Assembly: GCA_016212565.1 (NCBI GenBank)
Contig: JACRFY010000144.1
Coordinates: forward strand, 1-48,570
From: Magnetospirillum sp.
GTDB lineage: Bacteria > Pseudomonadota > Alphaproteobacteria > Rhodospirillales > Magnetospirillaceae
DNA: 48,570 nucleotides
Direction: 5' to 3'
The number at the start of each line of letters is the position of its first letter. Within the stretch, counting starts at the first letter, position 1. The notes below the pieces were generated by a model. That model ran no database searches. It saw only the letters and a list, made by a program, of their open reading frames with translations, and was not told the origin of the DNA. Below, in pieces: positions 34,501 to 43,029 of the stretch. The position numbers and the translations under genes are program-made.

Positions 34501-34517
34501 CTAGGGACAGTGTCCCC

Positions 34518-35252
34518 TCACCGCGCCATCCAATGGGACTTCAGTCGCGCCAGAGCATGCTGGAGGGTGGCCGGCAGGGCGTTCACCACGCGGCAGCGCA
34601 GGCGATAGGCGATGGGAGCAAACTCCGGCACCGCCCGACTCGGTTCGATGAGCGTATTGCCGATGGCCGGCGGCAATGCCGCAATATGATCCCGGCGGCA
34701 ATACATCAGCATATTGTAACGGTACCATGGGGAAATGTCCGTCTTGCCACGGATAGCCGTGCGGATTGGATCGAGTGGAAGGTAGTCGTGAGCCGCAAAC
34801 AAGGCGCGCCAATATTCCGGCGGTTGCTCATTGACGTGGTTCTCTCCTCCTTGCCCGGGCCGCGCCGCCGAAAACAACACCAACGGCGCAAGGTTGACAA
34901 GGTCGGCGATGAAGCCGGCGGCCCGCTCTGCGGGGAGGTGTTCGGCCACTTCGAAACTTTGCGCCAGATCGAACCGGCGATGGAGCGAGAACGGGCGGCT
35001 TAGATCCATGGCGTGAAAGCGCTCGACGGAAATCCGCAGCGTGGACGGGTCGACATAGGCGCCATCCACGCCGCAAATGTCGGCGACGCCATGGCGGTGC
35101 CACACCGAAAGCCACGTTCCACGAGCGCACCCCACGTCGACAACGCTGGCCAACCGCAGCAGGGGTTGCAGAATTGAGATGACCTGCTCGGCGGACGCCA
35201 GTCCGCTGCGATCGGCATAGGTCAGAAAGCGGTCATCGTAATGGACGCTCAT
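34518..35252 (-). CDS. Class I SAM-dependent methyltransferase
   Basis: A 244-residue protein with motif I VVDVGCARGTWLSVW, motif II GVDGAYVD and a QSFEVAEHLP motif IV. ATG at 35252 overlaps the stop of the next upstream methyltransferase by 4 bases. It is the last gene of a three-gene minus-strand operon that begins with the O-antigen-ligase-like protein. Substrate unknown. Confidence 0.82.
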   Translation of the reverse strand: MSVHYDDRFLTYADRSGLASAEQVISILQPLLRLASVVDVGCARGTWLSVWHRHGVADICGVDGAYVDPSTLRISVERFHAMDLSRPFSLHRRFDLAQSFEVAEHLPAERAAGFIADLVNLAPLVLFSAARPGQGGENHVNEQPPEYWRALFAAHDYLPLDPIRTAIRGKTDISPWYRYNMLMYCRRDHIAALPPAIGNTLIEPSRAVPEFAPIAYRLRCRVVNALPATLQHALARLKSHWMAR

Positions 35253-36058
35253 TTCCCAAGTGTTCCCGGCTTGCGCCCCATGGCGCACCACGACATTTCG
35301 TTGACCCAAGCCAGCTCGATCGCGTCCAGGCCGGCCCTGGCCATCAGTGTGCGCACCTCGGACTGCCGCCAGTAGTTGGATATTTTGGGAATCATCTGGT
35401 CGAAGACGATATGGCGGAGATGCCCGAAGCGAAACTGTCGCAGCAGACGAAAATATTCGATGCGCGACAGGCCGCCTCGCAAGGCCAGCCATAGAAGGCC
35501 CGCCGGCAGCAGCGACAACCCCCACACCCATCGAAGTGGCAACCGGCTGAATAGCAGTCGACGCAGGGGGTTGAGGACGTGAACGAAGGCTTCCATGTTC
35601 TCGTATCCATAGACCCAGATCAACACCCGCCCCCCTGGTTTAGCGGCAGCAACCATCTGCGCCAGGGCGACTTCGGGACGGTCGAGATGGTGAATGACAC
35701 CGATGGAAAAAACGATGTCGAACCGATCCGTTTCGCCGATTTCGTAAGCGCTGCGCCGCTGAACCTCGACGTTGCGGCCGGCCAGATTCGCGTGCGCCAA
35801 GGCAAGGGACCGCGGGTCGAGGTCGATGGCCAAACCGGGTCCTGCCCCCCATTCGCTCGCCCACAGGGAATTGCGGCCAACGCCGCAACCGACGTCGAGA
35901 AACGACAGGCCTGCCCAGTCGTCCTTCTTCAGGAGACAGGTCCAACGGGCGAATTGTTCGCGTTGGTCGGCGGTGGGGGAGGAGAACCGCTCCCAGGAGA
36001 ATCCGAACCGCTCGGGGGACCCGAGATCGACGTTCGGCGTATCGGCCGTCCCGTTCAT
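35249..36058 (-). CDS. Class I SAM-dependent methyltransferase
   Basis: A 269-residue protein. Motif I is FLDVGCGVGRNSLW and motif II AIDLDPRSLAL; FSIGVIHHL is motif IV, and a hydrophobic patch (LLPAGLLWLALRGG) sits in the C-terminal half. ATG at 36058 overlaps the upstream ligase stop (ATGA). Two methyltransferases in a row may act on different positions of one glycan; acceptor not known. Confidence 0.85.
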   Translation of the reverse strand: MNGTADTPNVDLGSPERFGFSWERFSSPTADQREQFARWTCLLKKDDWAGLSFLDVGCGVGRNSLWASEWGAGPGLAIDLDPRSLALAHANLAGRNVEVQRRSAYEIGETDRFDIVFSIGVIHHLDRPEVALAQMVAAAKPGGRVLIWVYGYENMEAFVHVLNPLRRLLFSRLPLRWVWGLSLLPAGLLWLALRGGLSRIEYFRLLRQFRFGHLRHIVFDQMIPKISNYWRQSEVRTLMARAGLDAIELAWVNEMSWCAMGRKPGTLGK

Positions 36059-37263
36059 GTCGCCTGCTCCCCGGTAGACATTTGCCCCAATCGGAGCACG
36101 ACAATCGCCAGGACGGCGGTCGCCAGCCACCAGTTCTGCCACATGCCAAAGCTGATGGACCCGAGCAGCAGGAAGGTGGTTACCGTCGCAGACGCGTAGC
36201 CCATTTGCCGAGGATCCTCAAGCCTACGAATGCGGCCGCCGAGCAATGCCAGAAAAACAGCGAACAAGACCACGCCAATCAAGCCGCCTTCGAGCCACAA
36301 TTGGATGATGTTGTTGTGCGGATGCAGCGGCATGTTCTCGGCATACTGAACGAAGCTGAGGCCGGTTAACGGGTCGCTGGCGCCGGGAATGGCACGCGAC
36401 GAGTCGAATCCCCATCCGCCCAACGGATGCTCACGCCATTTAGACAGGGCAAAACGCCAGATCCTCAGGCGGTGCTGGAGGTGCCAGGGAACGTCGATGA
36501 GACGCCGTGGCGATAGGATCTCAAGCACCACGGTGACGACCACGGGCATGGCGACCAGTGCGCCGACCGCCAAACCGACCAACCACGAGACGGCCCGTCG
36601 GCCAAAGTTGACGACCGCCGCGAAGGCAAGGCCTCCGCCGATTGCGCTCATCAGAGGAGTCAGGGAGTTTCCCTGGATGAGGGCGAAGGCACCGAAAATG
36701 AACACACCGGTGGCCAATGTGGGTCCACGTCGAACCATCGCCAAATTAACCAGCGGCCAGAACAGGACCGCGAGCGCCGCGCAGGCGTTGTTGAGGTGGT
36801 TGCGGGAATCGTCGCTAAGCCGAATGCCGACACTGCGCAACGCCGGCAGAACCAGGTGGAAATATAGTTCGCCGGCCAGGAGCAGACCGGACAGCAGCAT
36901 GCCGCCGCGAAGAACGGCCATTGCGGCAGTGTTGCGCTCATCGCTGTCCAGGCTGGCGATCAGGCCCATGCCCAGGACCATCGCAATCGCGAGCACCGTC
37001 ACGCGCCCCCAAGCCACCGCCGCATCGACGGGAACCGGCGTCCACAGCAGCGATACCGCCAAGTAGACCAGCAAAGGAAGCAGCACCGGCACCACCGCAC
37101 GGCCGGCTGCCACGGCGTGCCGTCGCGCCGTCGCATCGATCAGCGCCGCTATTGCGATTAGAGCCGGGATCCAGGCCAAGCTGCGCCCGAAAGGCACCAC
37201 GACGAAGGGAGAAAGTGTGAAAACCAGAACCAGCGCGGTTACGGACAGTCGACGTATGCGCAT
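36055..37263 (-). CDS. O-antigen ligase family protein (WaaL/Wzy_C)
   Basis: A 402-residue integral membrane protein with about ten hydrophobic segments. PLGGWGFDSSR and LHPHNNIIQLWLEGGLIGV in the periplasmic loop form the Wzy_C/O-antigen-ligase signature. Such proteins attach a finished lipid-linked glycan to an acceptor (lipid A core) or polymerise it. ATG at 37263 was chosen; GTG at 37275 adds four residues. It opens the operon with two methyltransferases and is divergent from neuB. Confidence 0.88.
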   Translation of the reverse strand: MRIRRLSVTALVLVFTLSPFVVVPFGRSLAWIPALIAIAALIDATARRHAVAAGRAVVPVLLPLLVYLAVSLLWTPVPVDAAVAWGRVTVLAIAMVLGMGLIASLDSDERNTAAMAVLRGGMLLSGLLLAGELYFHLVLPALRSVGIRLSDDSRNHLNNACAALAVLFWPLVNLAMVRRGPTLATGVFIFGAFALIQGNSLTPLMSAIGGGLAFAAVVNFGRRAVSWLVGLAVGALVAMPVVVTVVLEILSPRRLIDVPWHLQHRLRIWRFALSKWREHPLGGWGFDSSRAIPGASDPLTGLSFVQYAENMPLHPHNNIIQLWLEGGLIGVVLFAVFLALLGGRIRRLEDPRQMGYASATVTTFLLLGSISFGMWQNWWLATAVLAIVVLRLGQMSTGEQAT

Positions 37264-37391
37264 TGACCGCACCACCCATCCGCTTCCCGGCCCGGTGGCC
37301 TGTCTAGCTTAAGCACACGCGGTTTTCCAGCTGATTTTGTTCGAATGCGAACTGGCCGATAATCTGAAATCCACGCTCGCCGCGGATAGTG

Positions 37392-37420
37392 TTGCACGCC
37401 CCGGCCGGTTGACCTATGAA
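37392..37420 (+). promoter_or_regulatory. Candidate promoter of the nonulosonate operon
   Basis: TTGCAC (37392-37397) and TATGAA (37415-37420) are 17 bases apart on the plus strand, 34 bases before the neuB start. The match to -35/-10 consensus is only partial. Confidence 0.25.
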
Positions 37421-37453
37421 TACCTGCGTTTGGTGACAGCCAATCGGACAAGG

Positions 37454-38494
37454 ATGTTCCCTATTTTGGTGCATGATCTGTTTGGGCGAGATATGCCCCC
37501 GGTTATCGCGGAGGTTGGCCTTGGTCACGACGGCAGCCTAGGGCTGGCGCATGCCTACATCGATGTCATCGCCCGGTGTGGCGCCGATGCCGTCAAATTC
37601 CAGACCCATATTGCGGCCGAAGAAAGCAGCGTGCACGAGACGTTCCGGGTGGAATTTAGCCGCCAAGACCGCACGCGATGGGATTACTGGCAGCGAACCG
37701 CCTTTACGCCCGAGCAATGGGCCGGCTTGAAAGGCCATGCCGACGATGCGGGGTTGCTGTTTCTGTCGTCGCCATTCAGCGTGGCGGCGGTCGATCTGCT
37801 TGAGCGTCTTGAGATCCCGGCCTGGAAGGTGGCCTCAGGGGAAGTCAATTCCCTGTCGATGATCGAGCGGATGGCAAAAACCGGGCGTCCGCTATTCGTA
37901 TCAACAGGAATGAGCGACTATGAAGAAATCGGCCGGATGGTCGATCTTCTGCGCAGTCTTGCTCCCGACAGGTTCTTATTGATGCAGTGCACGACTGCCT
38001 ATCCGTCGCCACCGGACGCCATCGGCCTCAACGTCATTGATGAGTTGCGCCGCCGCTTCTGCTGTCCGGTCGGCCTGTCCGACCATTCCGGAACTATATA
38101 TCCGGCGCTGATAGCCGCCGCGCGCGGAGCCGCTGTGGTCGAGGTCCATGTAACCCTCAGCCGTGACATGTTCGGCCCCGATGTCAAGGCGTCGCTGACG
38201 CCCGACGATCTGGCCCGTCTCGTCGAAGGACTGCGGTGGCTGCGGGCCATGGACAAGGCGCCGGTAGACAAAGACGTCGCGGCCGCAGCGATGGCGCCAC
38301 TGCGAAACCTGTTCGGAAAAGGCGCGATGGCCATTCGCGACCTTGAGGTCGGTGAAGTCCTGTCTCTTGCCGACATCCATTTTCGCAAACCCAAATTTGG
38401 TCTCGACGAGCGCCAAGTCCGTGCGCTGGCCGGTCGACGATTTCGTTGTGCGGTTGCAAAGGGTACCTTTATCAAGGCGGACGATCTCGCATGA
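37454..38494 (+). CDS. neuB: Divergent N-acetylneuraminate/legionaminate synthase family protein
   Basis: A 346-residue NeuB-family enzyme, which condenses phosphoenolpyruvate with an N-acetyl-mannosamine-type sugar to make a nonulosonic acid. KFQTHIAAEES, SSPFSVAAVDLLE, WKVASGEVN and GLSDHSGTIYP (metal-binding His) are present, and the last 60 residues form an SAF domain. The usual AEIGxNHNG opening reads AEVGLGHDGS, and the GPDHKAS loop reads GPDVKAS, so this is a divergent branch. ATG at 37454 gives a family-normal length. It starts the coupled operon, sharing ATGA with the next gene. Confidence 0.85.
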   Translation: MFPILVHDLFGRDMPPVIAEVGLGHDGSLGLAHAYIDVIARCGADAVKFQTHIAAEESSVHETFRVEFSRQDRTRWDYWQRTAFTPEQWAGLKGHADDAGLLFLSSPFSVAAVDLLERLEIPAWKVASGEVNSLSMIERMAKTGRPLFVSTGMSDYEEIGRMVDLLRSLAPDRFLLMQCTTAYPSPPDAIGLNVIDELRRRFCCPVGLSDHSGTIYPALIAAARGAAVVEVHVTLSRDMFGPDVKASLTPDDLARLVEGLRWLRAMDKAPVDKDVAAAAMAPLRNLFGKGAMAIRDLEVGEVLSLADIHFRKPKFGLDERQVRALAGRRFRCAVAKGTFIKADDLA

Positions 38495-39651
38495 GCAAGC
38501 GGAAGGTGTGCGTGGTGGTCGCGTCACGCGCCAATTACGGCCGTATCAAGTCGGTGCTTAAAGCCGTGCGGGCTCGCAACGATCTTGACCTGCAAATCAT
38601 CGCCTCGGCGTCGGCACTTCTCTACCGGTTCGGCAAGGTGGTGGAGGTGATGGAAGCCGACGGCTATGCGCCGCACGCCAGGGTGAATGTTGTGCTTGAG
38701 GGCGATACGCCCTCCACTATGGCCAAGTCGACCGGGATCGCCATCACCGAATTGGCGACCGTTTTTGACCTGCTGAAGCCTGACATTGTGCTGACGGTTG
38801 CAGACCGATACGAGACCCTCGCGACCGCGGTCGCCGCCTCCTACATGAACATCGCAGTTGCCCATACTCAGGGCGGCGAGCTGACGGGCTCGATTGACGA
38901 ATCGGTCCGCCACGCGATCACCAAACTGGCTCACCTGCATTTCGTGGCGACTGACCAATCGCGCGCAAACGTTCTGCAAATGGGTGAAGCGCCAGATACC
39001 GTTTTCATGACCGGCTGCCCGGCCATCGATGCCATTGCCGACATCGACTACCGCATGTCGCCAGAAATACTGGTGCGATCCGGCGGCGTTGGGACGGATA
39101 TCGATCTCGGCAAGCCATTTCTCCTGGTTCTGCAACACCCGGTGACCACCGAGTACGAACAGACCCAGGCGCATATCCGCGCCACCATCGGCGCCATCTC
39201 GCGGCTGGCGATGCCGACCATCTGGCTGTGGCCGAACGTCGATGCCGGAACGGATACCATCTCGCACGAGTTGCGCAGTCTTCGCGAGCGCGCCCAGCCG
39301 ACGTGGTTGCGCATGCATCGCAACTTTGCGGTTGAGGATTATGCGCGTCTGATGAATGCCGCCGCCTGCATCGTCGGCAATTCCTCCAGCGCCTTGCGCG
39401 AAGGGGCGTTTCTGGGGACGCCGGCCGTCAACATCGGCAGCCGGCAGGCCAATCGCGAACGTGGGCCTAACGTCATCGACGTGCCGCCTGATTCGGATGC
39501 CATCGAAGCTGCCATTCGTTGTCAACTGGATCACGGTCGCTATCCGCGTAGCGCTCTGTTCGGCGACGGCCTGGCCGGCGAACGCATCGCGGAATACTTG
39601 GCCACCGTCGATCTGCGCACGGCGCAGAAGGCCTTCCACGTCTACAAATGA
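38491..39651 (+). CDS. neuC: UDP-N-acetylglucosamine 2-epimerase (hydrolysing), NeuC/LegG-like
   Basis: A 386-residue GT-B-fold epimerase. In this family NDP-HexNAc is converted to a free ManNAc-type sugar for NeuB. HTQGGELTGSIDESVRHAIT is the core signature, and VGNSSSALREGAFLGTP lies in the C-terminal domain. The N terminus VVASRANYGRIKSVLKAV matches the family. It overlaps neuB and neuA by 4 bases each. The substrate could be UDP-GlcNAc or a di-N-acetylated 6-deoxy sugar. Confidence 0.85.
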   Translation: MSKRKVCVVVASRANYGRIKSVLKAVRARNDLDLQIIASASALLYRFGKVVEVMEADGYAPHARVNVVLEGDTPSTMAKSTGIAITELATVFDLLKPDIVLTVADRYETLATAVAASYMNIAVAHTQGGELTGSIDESVRHAITKLAHLHFVATDQSRANVLQMGEAPDTVFMTGCPAIDAIADIDYRMSPEILVRSGGVGTDIDLGKPFLLVLQHPVTTEYEQTQAHIRATIGAISRLAMPTIWLWPNVDAGTDTISHELRSLRERAQPTWLRMHRNFAVEDYARLMNAAACIVGNSSSALREGAFLGTPAVNIGSRQANRERGPNVIDVPPDSDAIEAAIRCQLDHGRYPRSALFGDGLAGERIAEYLATVDLRTAQKAFHVYK

Positions 39652-40352
39652 CCCGCATCCTCGCCGTCATCACCGCCCGTGGCGGTTCGAAGGGGGTCCC
39701 GCGCAAGAACGTGCGGCTTCTTGCCGGGCGACCACTGGTGGCCCACGCCGTCGAGACGGCACTGGCGGTCAAGCATCGCCTGCACCGCATCGTCGTCTCC
39801 ACCGATGACGACGAGATCGCCGCCGCCGCCCGAGCCGCCGGAGCCGAAGTTCCCTTCCGTCGCCCGGCCGAGTTGTCGGGCGATCTCGCCCCCAGCCTGC
39901 CGGTGCTCCAGCACGCGGTATCGTGCTGCGAGGCCGATGACGGTCATCGCCTGGATTGGGTGCTGCTGCTGCAACCGACTTCGCCGCTGCGCCTGCCCGC
40001 CGACGTCGAACACTGCATCGACCTTGCCCTGTCCGATCCGACCGCCGATTCGGTGATCAGCCTGGTCGAAGTGGTGTCCAGCCATCCGGTATTCGTCAAG
40101 CGCCTGGAGCACAACCTGATCAGGCCCTTTGTCCTGGAAGAGCACGAGGGGCTGCGCCGCCAGGACCGCGGCGAACCGGCCTATATCCGCAACGGTGCGG
40201 TCTATTTAACCCGTCGCGACATCATCATGGGCGGGTCAATCTGGGGCAAGCGCAGCCTGGGCTATGTTATGCCGGACGAACGTTCGGTCAACATCGACAG
40301 TGGCCTGGAATTTCGCCTGGCCGAGCTGTTGCTGGCTGAACGAAAGGGGTAG
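39648..40352 (+). CDS. neuA: CMP-nonulosonate (NeuA/LegF-like) cytidylyltransferase
   Basis: A 234-residue nucleotidyltransferase that activates a nonulosonic acid with CTP. The N-terminal ITARGGSKGVPRKNVRLL matches the family signature, with LLQPTSPLR and a RNGAVYLTRR segment later. It overlaps neuC by 4 bases. The exact sugar (NeuNAc, legionaminate, pseudaminate) cannot be decided. The amidotransferase gene starts after a 5-base gap. Confidence 0.87.
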   Translation: MTRILAVITARGGSKGVPRKNVRLLAGRPLVAHAVETALAVKHRLHRIVVSTDDDEIAAAARAAGAEVPFRRPAELSGDLAPSLPVLQHAVSCCEADDGHRLDWVLLLQPTSPLRLPADVEHCIDLALSDPTADSVISLVEVVSSHPVFVKRLEHNLIRPFVLEEHEGLRRQDRGEPAYIRNGAVYLTRRDIIMGGSIWGKRSLGYVMPDERSVNIDSGLEFRLAELLLAERKG

Positions 40353-40357
40353 CGCCG

Positions 40358-42202
40358 ATGTGCGGCATCGGCGGCATTCTCGGACACCCGATATCCGACG
40401 CTTCCCTGCAGGGCATGGCCGCGGCCTTGGCCCATCGCGGTCCCGACGGCCAGGGGATCTGGAGCGACCCCGCTGCCGGCCTCGGCCTCGTCCATCGTCG
40501 TTTGAGCATTATCGACCTCAGCGCGGACGGTCATCAGCCGATGGCCGATGCCTCGGGCCGGCAATGGGTCGTCTTCAACGGCGAAATCTATAACCACCGT
40601 GAATTGCGCGCAGAGCTGGCGGGCTACCCGTTCCGTAGCCGCAGCGACACCGAGGTGATCCTTGCCGCCTACCAGCGCTGGGGCGAGTCCTGCGTCGAGC
40701 ATTTCATTGGCATGTTTGCCTTTGCGCTGTGGGACGGCCGCACACGAACGCTGTTCTGCGCCCGCGACCGCCTGGGCGTGAAACCGTTCGTCTTTGCCCG
40801 CGACGTCGGCGGACGCTTCCTGTTCGCTTCCGAGGTAAAGGCTTTGCTGGCCGCCGGGCTGCCGGCCGAGCCCGACTGGTCGATGTGGGCCGATTACATG
40901 GTGCACGGCAGCTACGAACACGGCGAGCGTACCTTCTTTGCCGGCGTCCATCAGCTTCCCGCCGGCCACCTGATGGTGGTGGCTGCCGACGGTACCATCC
41001 GCCAGCGCCGCTATTGGGACGTTGCGGAGCGAGCCCTGGCTGCCGGCCCCCTTGAGCTCGATCTCGCCACCGCCGGTGCCCGCGTGCGAGAGTTGGTCGA
41101 AGATTCGGTGCGCCTGCGCAAGCGCAGCGACGTGCCGGTGGCGGTCAGCCTGTCCGGTGGGCTCGATTCCTCAGTTGTCGCTTGCACGCTGGCTCGCCAG
41201 GAACCAGAAACGGCGCGTATCGCTTTCACCGCCAATCATGGCGATCGTCGTTACGATGAGGACGGCTTCGCGCGCAATTTCCTCGGGCCCGAATGGCGCC
41301 ATGTGGTGGTCACCTTGGGCGCCGGGGCGGTGGCTGCCCAAGCGGAGCAGGCGATTGTCGCCCAGGAAGCGCCATTTGGCGGTATTGCAACTTTGGCACT
41401 TCACAACTTGCACCAGACTATTCGTCGTGAAGGAATCAAAGTGGTGCTGGAGGGTCAGGGTGGCGACGAAGCCTTCGGCGGCTATGCCAATTATCTGGCC
41501 TATTTTCTATGCGACGTGACAGCCACCCGCGGCTGGCGGGGCGGACGTGCGGCTGCGAAGGCGATGGCGCGTGGAGCGCAGGTGGTCACTCAGGCGCGAA
41601 GGGTTCGTGACGGCGGTGGAGCGGCATTCTATCAGGACGGTACCAGCTACCTCGACGCCAATGCGGTGGCGCCTGAACTTCGCGCCCTTGCCCGCCAGCC
41701 CGTACAAGAGGCACCTTTCGCTAGCGCCCTTACCAGTGCTCAATATCGCGACGTCGCGATCGGTAAGCTACCGAGGGTGTTGCGCATGAACGATCGCCTA
41801 TCGATGGCACAAGGGGTCGAACTCCGGCAGCCATTGCTCGATCACCGCATCCTTGAATTGGCCTTTCGCTTGCCGGGGGCCGTCAAGATACATGGCGATG
41901 TGGGCAAACAGGTCCTGCGCGCAGCCTTCTGTGCGGTTCTGCCGCCGGGCCAGGCTTATGCCGCCAAGCGGGCGGTGGTGACGCCGCAGCGGGAATGGCT
42001 GGTCGGGCCTCTGGCCTCGTGGGTCGAGGACTTGGTATTCGGCAGCGGACTTGATCGCACGGGGTTGATTGTACCGGCCGCTGCGCGCACCGTTTTGGCC
42101 GACTTGGCTGCAGGACGTCGCGACAACTCGTTTCCGGTTTGGCAATGGGTTAATGCGGCGTTATGGTTTCGCCACTTTGCCAAGGGATCGCGATCATGGT
42201 GA
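40358..42202 (+). CDS. Asparagine-synthase-type glutamine amidotransferase 3
   Basis: A 614-residue AsnB-family enzyme. Cys2 and HRGPDGQG, FNGEIYNH in the glutaminase domain; PP-loop SLSGGLDSS at 264-272. The later motif reads LEGQGGDEAFGGY instead of SGDGGDELFGGY, and RMNDRLSMAQGVELRQPLLD follows. It lies inside the nonulosonate operon, so it may amidate a nonulosonate carboxyl or form an amidino group. That is inference; aspartate as acceptor is unlikely but not excluded. Confidence 0.9.
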   Translation: MCGIGGILGHPISDASLQGMAAALAHRGPDGQGIWSDPAAGLGLVHRRLSIIDLSADGHQPMADASGRQWVVFNGEIYNHRELRAELAGYPFRSRSDTEVILAAYQRWGESCVEHFIGMFAFALWDGRTRTLFCARDRLGVKPFVFARDVGGRFLFASEVKALLAAGLPAEPDWSMWADYMVHGSYEHGERTFFAGVHQLPAGHLMVVAADGTIRQRRYWDVAERALAAGPLELDLATAGARVRELVEDSVRLRKRSDVPVAVSLSGGLDSSVVACTLARQEPETARIAFTANHGDRRYDEDGFARNFLGPEWRHVVVTLGAGAVAAQAEQAIVAQEAPFGGIATLALHNLHQTIRREGIKVVLEGQGGDEAFGGYANYLAYFLCDVTATRGWRGGRAAAKAMARGAQVVTQARRVRDGGGAAFYQDGTSYLDANAVAPELRALARQPVQEAPFASALTSAQYRDVAIGKLPRVLRMNDRLSMAQGVELRQPLLDHRILELAFRLPGAVKIHGDVGKQVLRAAFCAVLPPGQAYAAKRAVVTPQREWLVGPLASWVEDLVFGSGLDRTGLIVPAAARTVLADLAAGRRDNSFPVWQWVNAALWFRHFAKGSRSW

Positions 42203-43029
42203 AGGTGGTTATCCTCACGGGTGCTGAAGTCCGCCACGATTTTGTACGCAAAGTAGTGGCCAATACGGAAGGCATCGAAACGCTGGCTGTCTATCGAGAG
42301 GCGGCGACGCAGGGATTGGCGGCGCAGGTCGAAGCCGATCCCGGGGCTTCGTCGCTGATGAAGCGGCACGTCCGGCTGCGTGAGCAGGATGAGAGCGATT
42401 TCTTTGCAGCGGCTGTCCGTCTGTTGCCTGATAGGTGCCGACAGGTCGATTTGGCCAAGGGTGCGATCAACGATGTCGTGGTCCAGGAGGAGATTGTGTC
42501 ACTCAGACCAGACTTGGTGGTCTGTTACGGCGCCTCGCTGATCAAGGGGTGCCTTCTGGATGCCTTCCCGGCGCATTTCATCAATGTCCATTTAGGGCTG
42601 TCGCCATATTACCGGGGTAGCGGAACCAACATATGGCCGTTGATTAACGAGGAACCGGAATATGTTGGCGCCACCTTCATGCATATCGATGCCGGCATCG
42701 ACAGCGGTGCCATCATTCACCAAATCCGCGCCAATATTTGCGAAAGTGATACTCCACACCGGATCGGCAATCGGCTCATTTGCGACATGGCCTTCACCCT
42801 CGCCGCCTTGGTGAAGGTATTTGAGCAGTTGCAGCCTTTGCCGCAGCCGCCCAAAGTCACAGGGGGACGCCTGTATCGCCGTCGCGATTTCGATGCCGCC
42901 GCCTGCGAGCGGCTCTACGAGAATTTCAATCAAGGCCTGGTCGACAACTACCTTGTCGAACGCGCGGCGCGGGTCGGACGGGCGAAAATCCTGACCCAGC
43001 CGATCCTGAGCTCCGAAGGGACGCCGTGA
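42196..43029 (+). CDS. Formyltransferase-family protein
   Basis: A 277-residue protein with the formyltransferase catalytic pattern Asn130-X-His132 in INVHLGLSPYYRGSGTNIW and Asp169 in IDAGIDSGAII. Uses N10-formyltetrahydrofolate to formylate amines. Methionyl-tRNA formyltransferase is longer and has a C-terminal tRNA domain not seen here. In an operon for an amino-nonulosonate, N-formylation of the sugar is the likely job. Its ATG overlaps the amidotransferase stop by 7 bases, and a GTGA overlap links it to the next gene. Confidence 0.83.
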   Translation: MVKVVILTGAEVRHDFVRKVVANTEGIETLAVYREAATQGLAAQVEADPGASSLMKRHVRLREQDESDFFAAAVRLLPDRCRQVDLAKGAINDVVVQEEIVSLRPDLVVCYGASLIKGCLLDAFPAHFINVHLGLSPYYRGSGTNIWPLINEEPEYVGATFMHIDAGIDSGAIIHQIRANICESDTPHRIGNRLICDMAFTLAALVKVFEQLQPLPQPPKVTGGRLYRRRDFDAAACERLYENFNQGLVDNYLVERAARVGRAKILTQPILSSEGTP

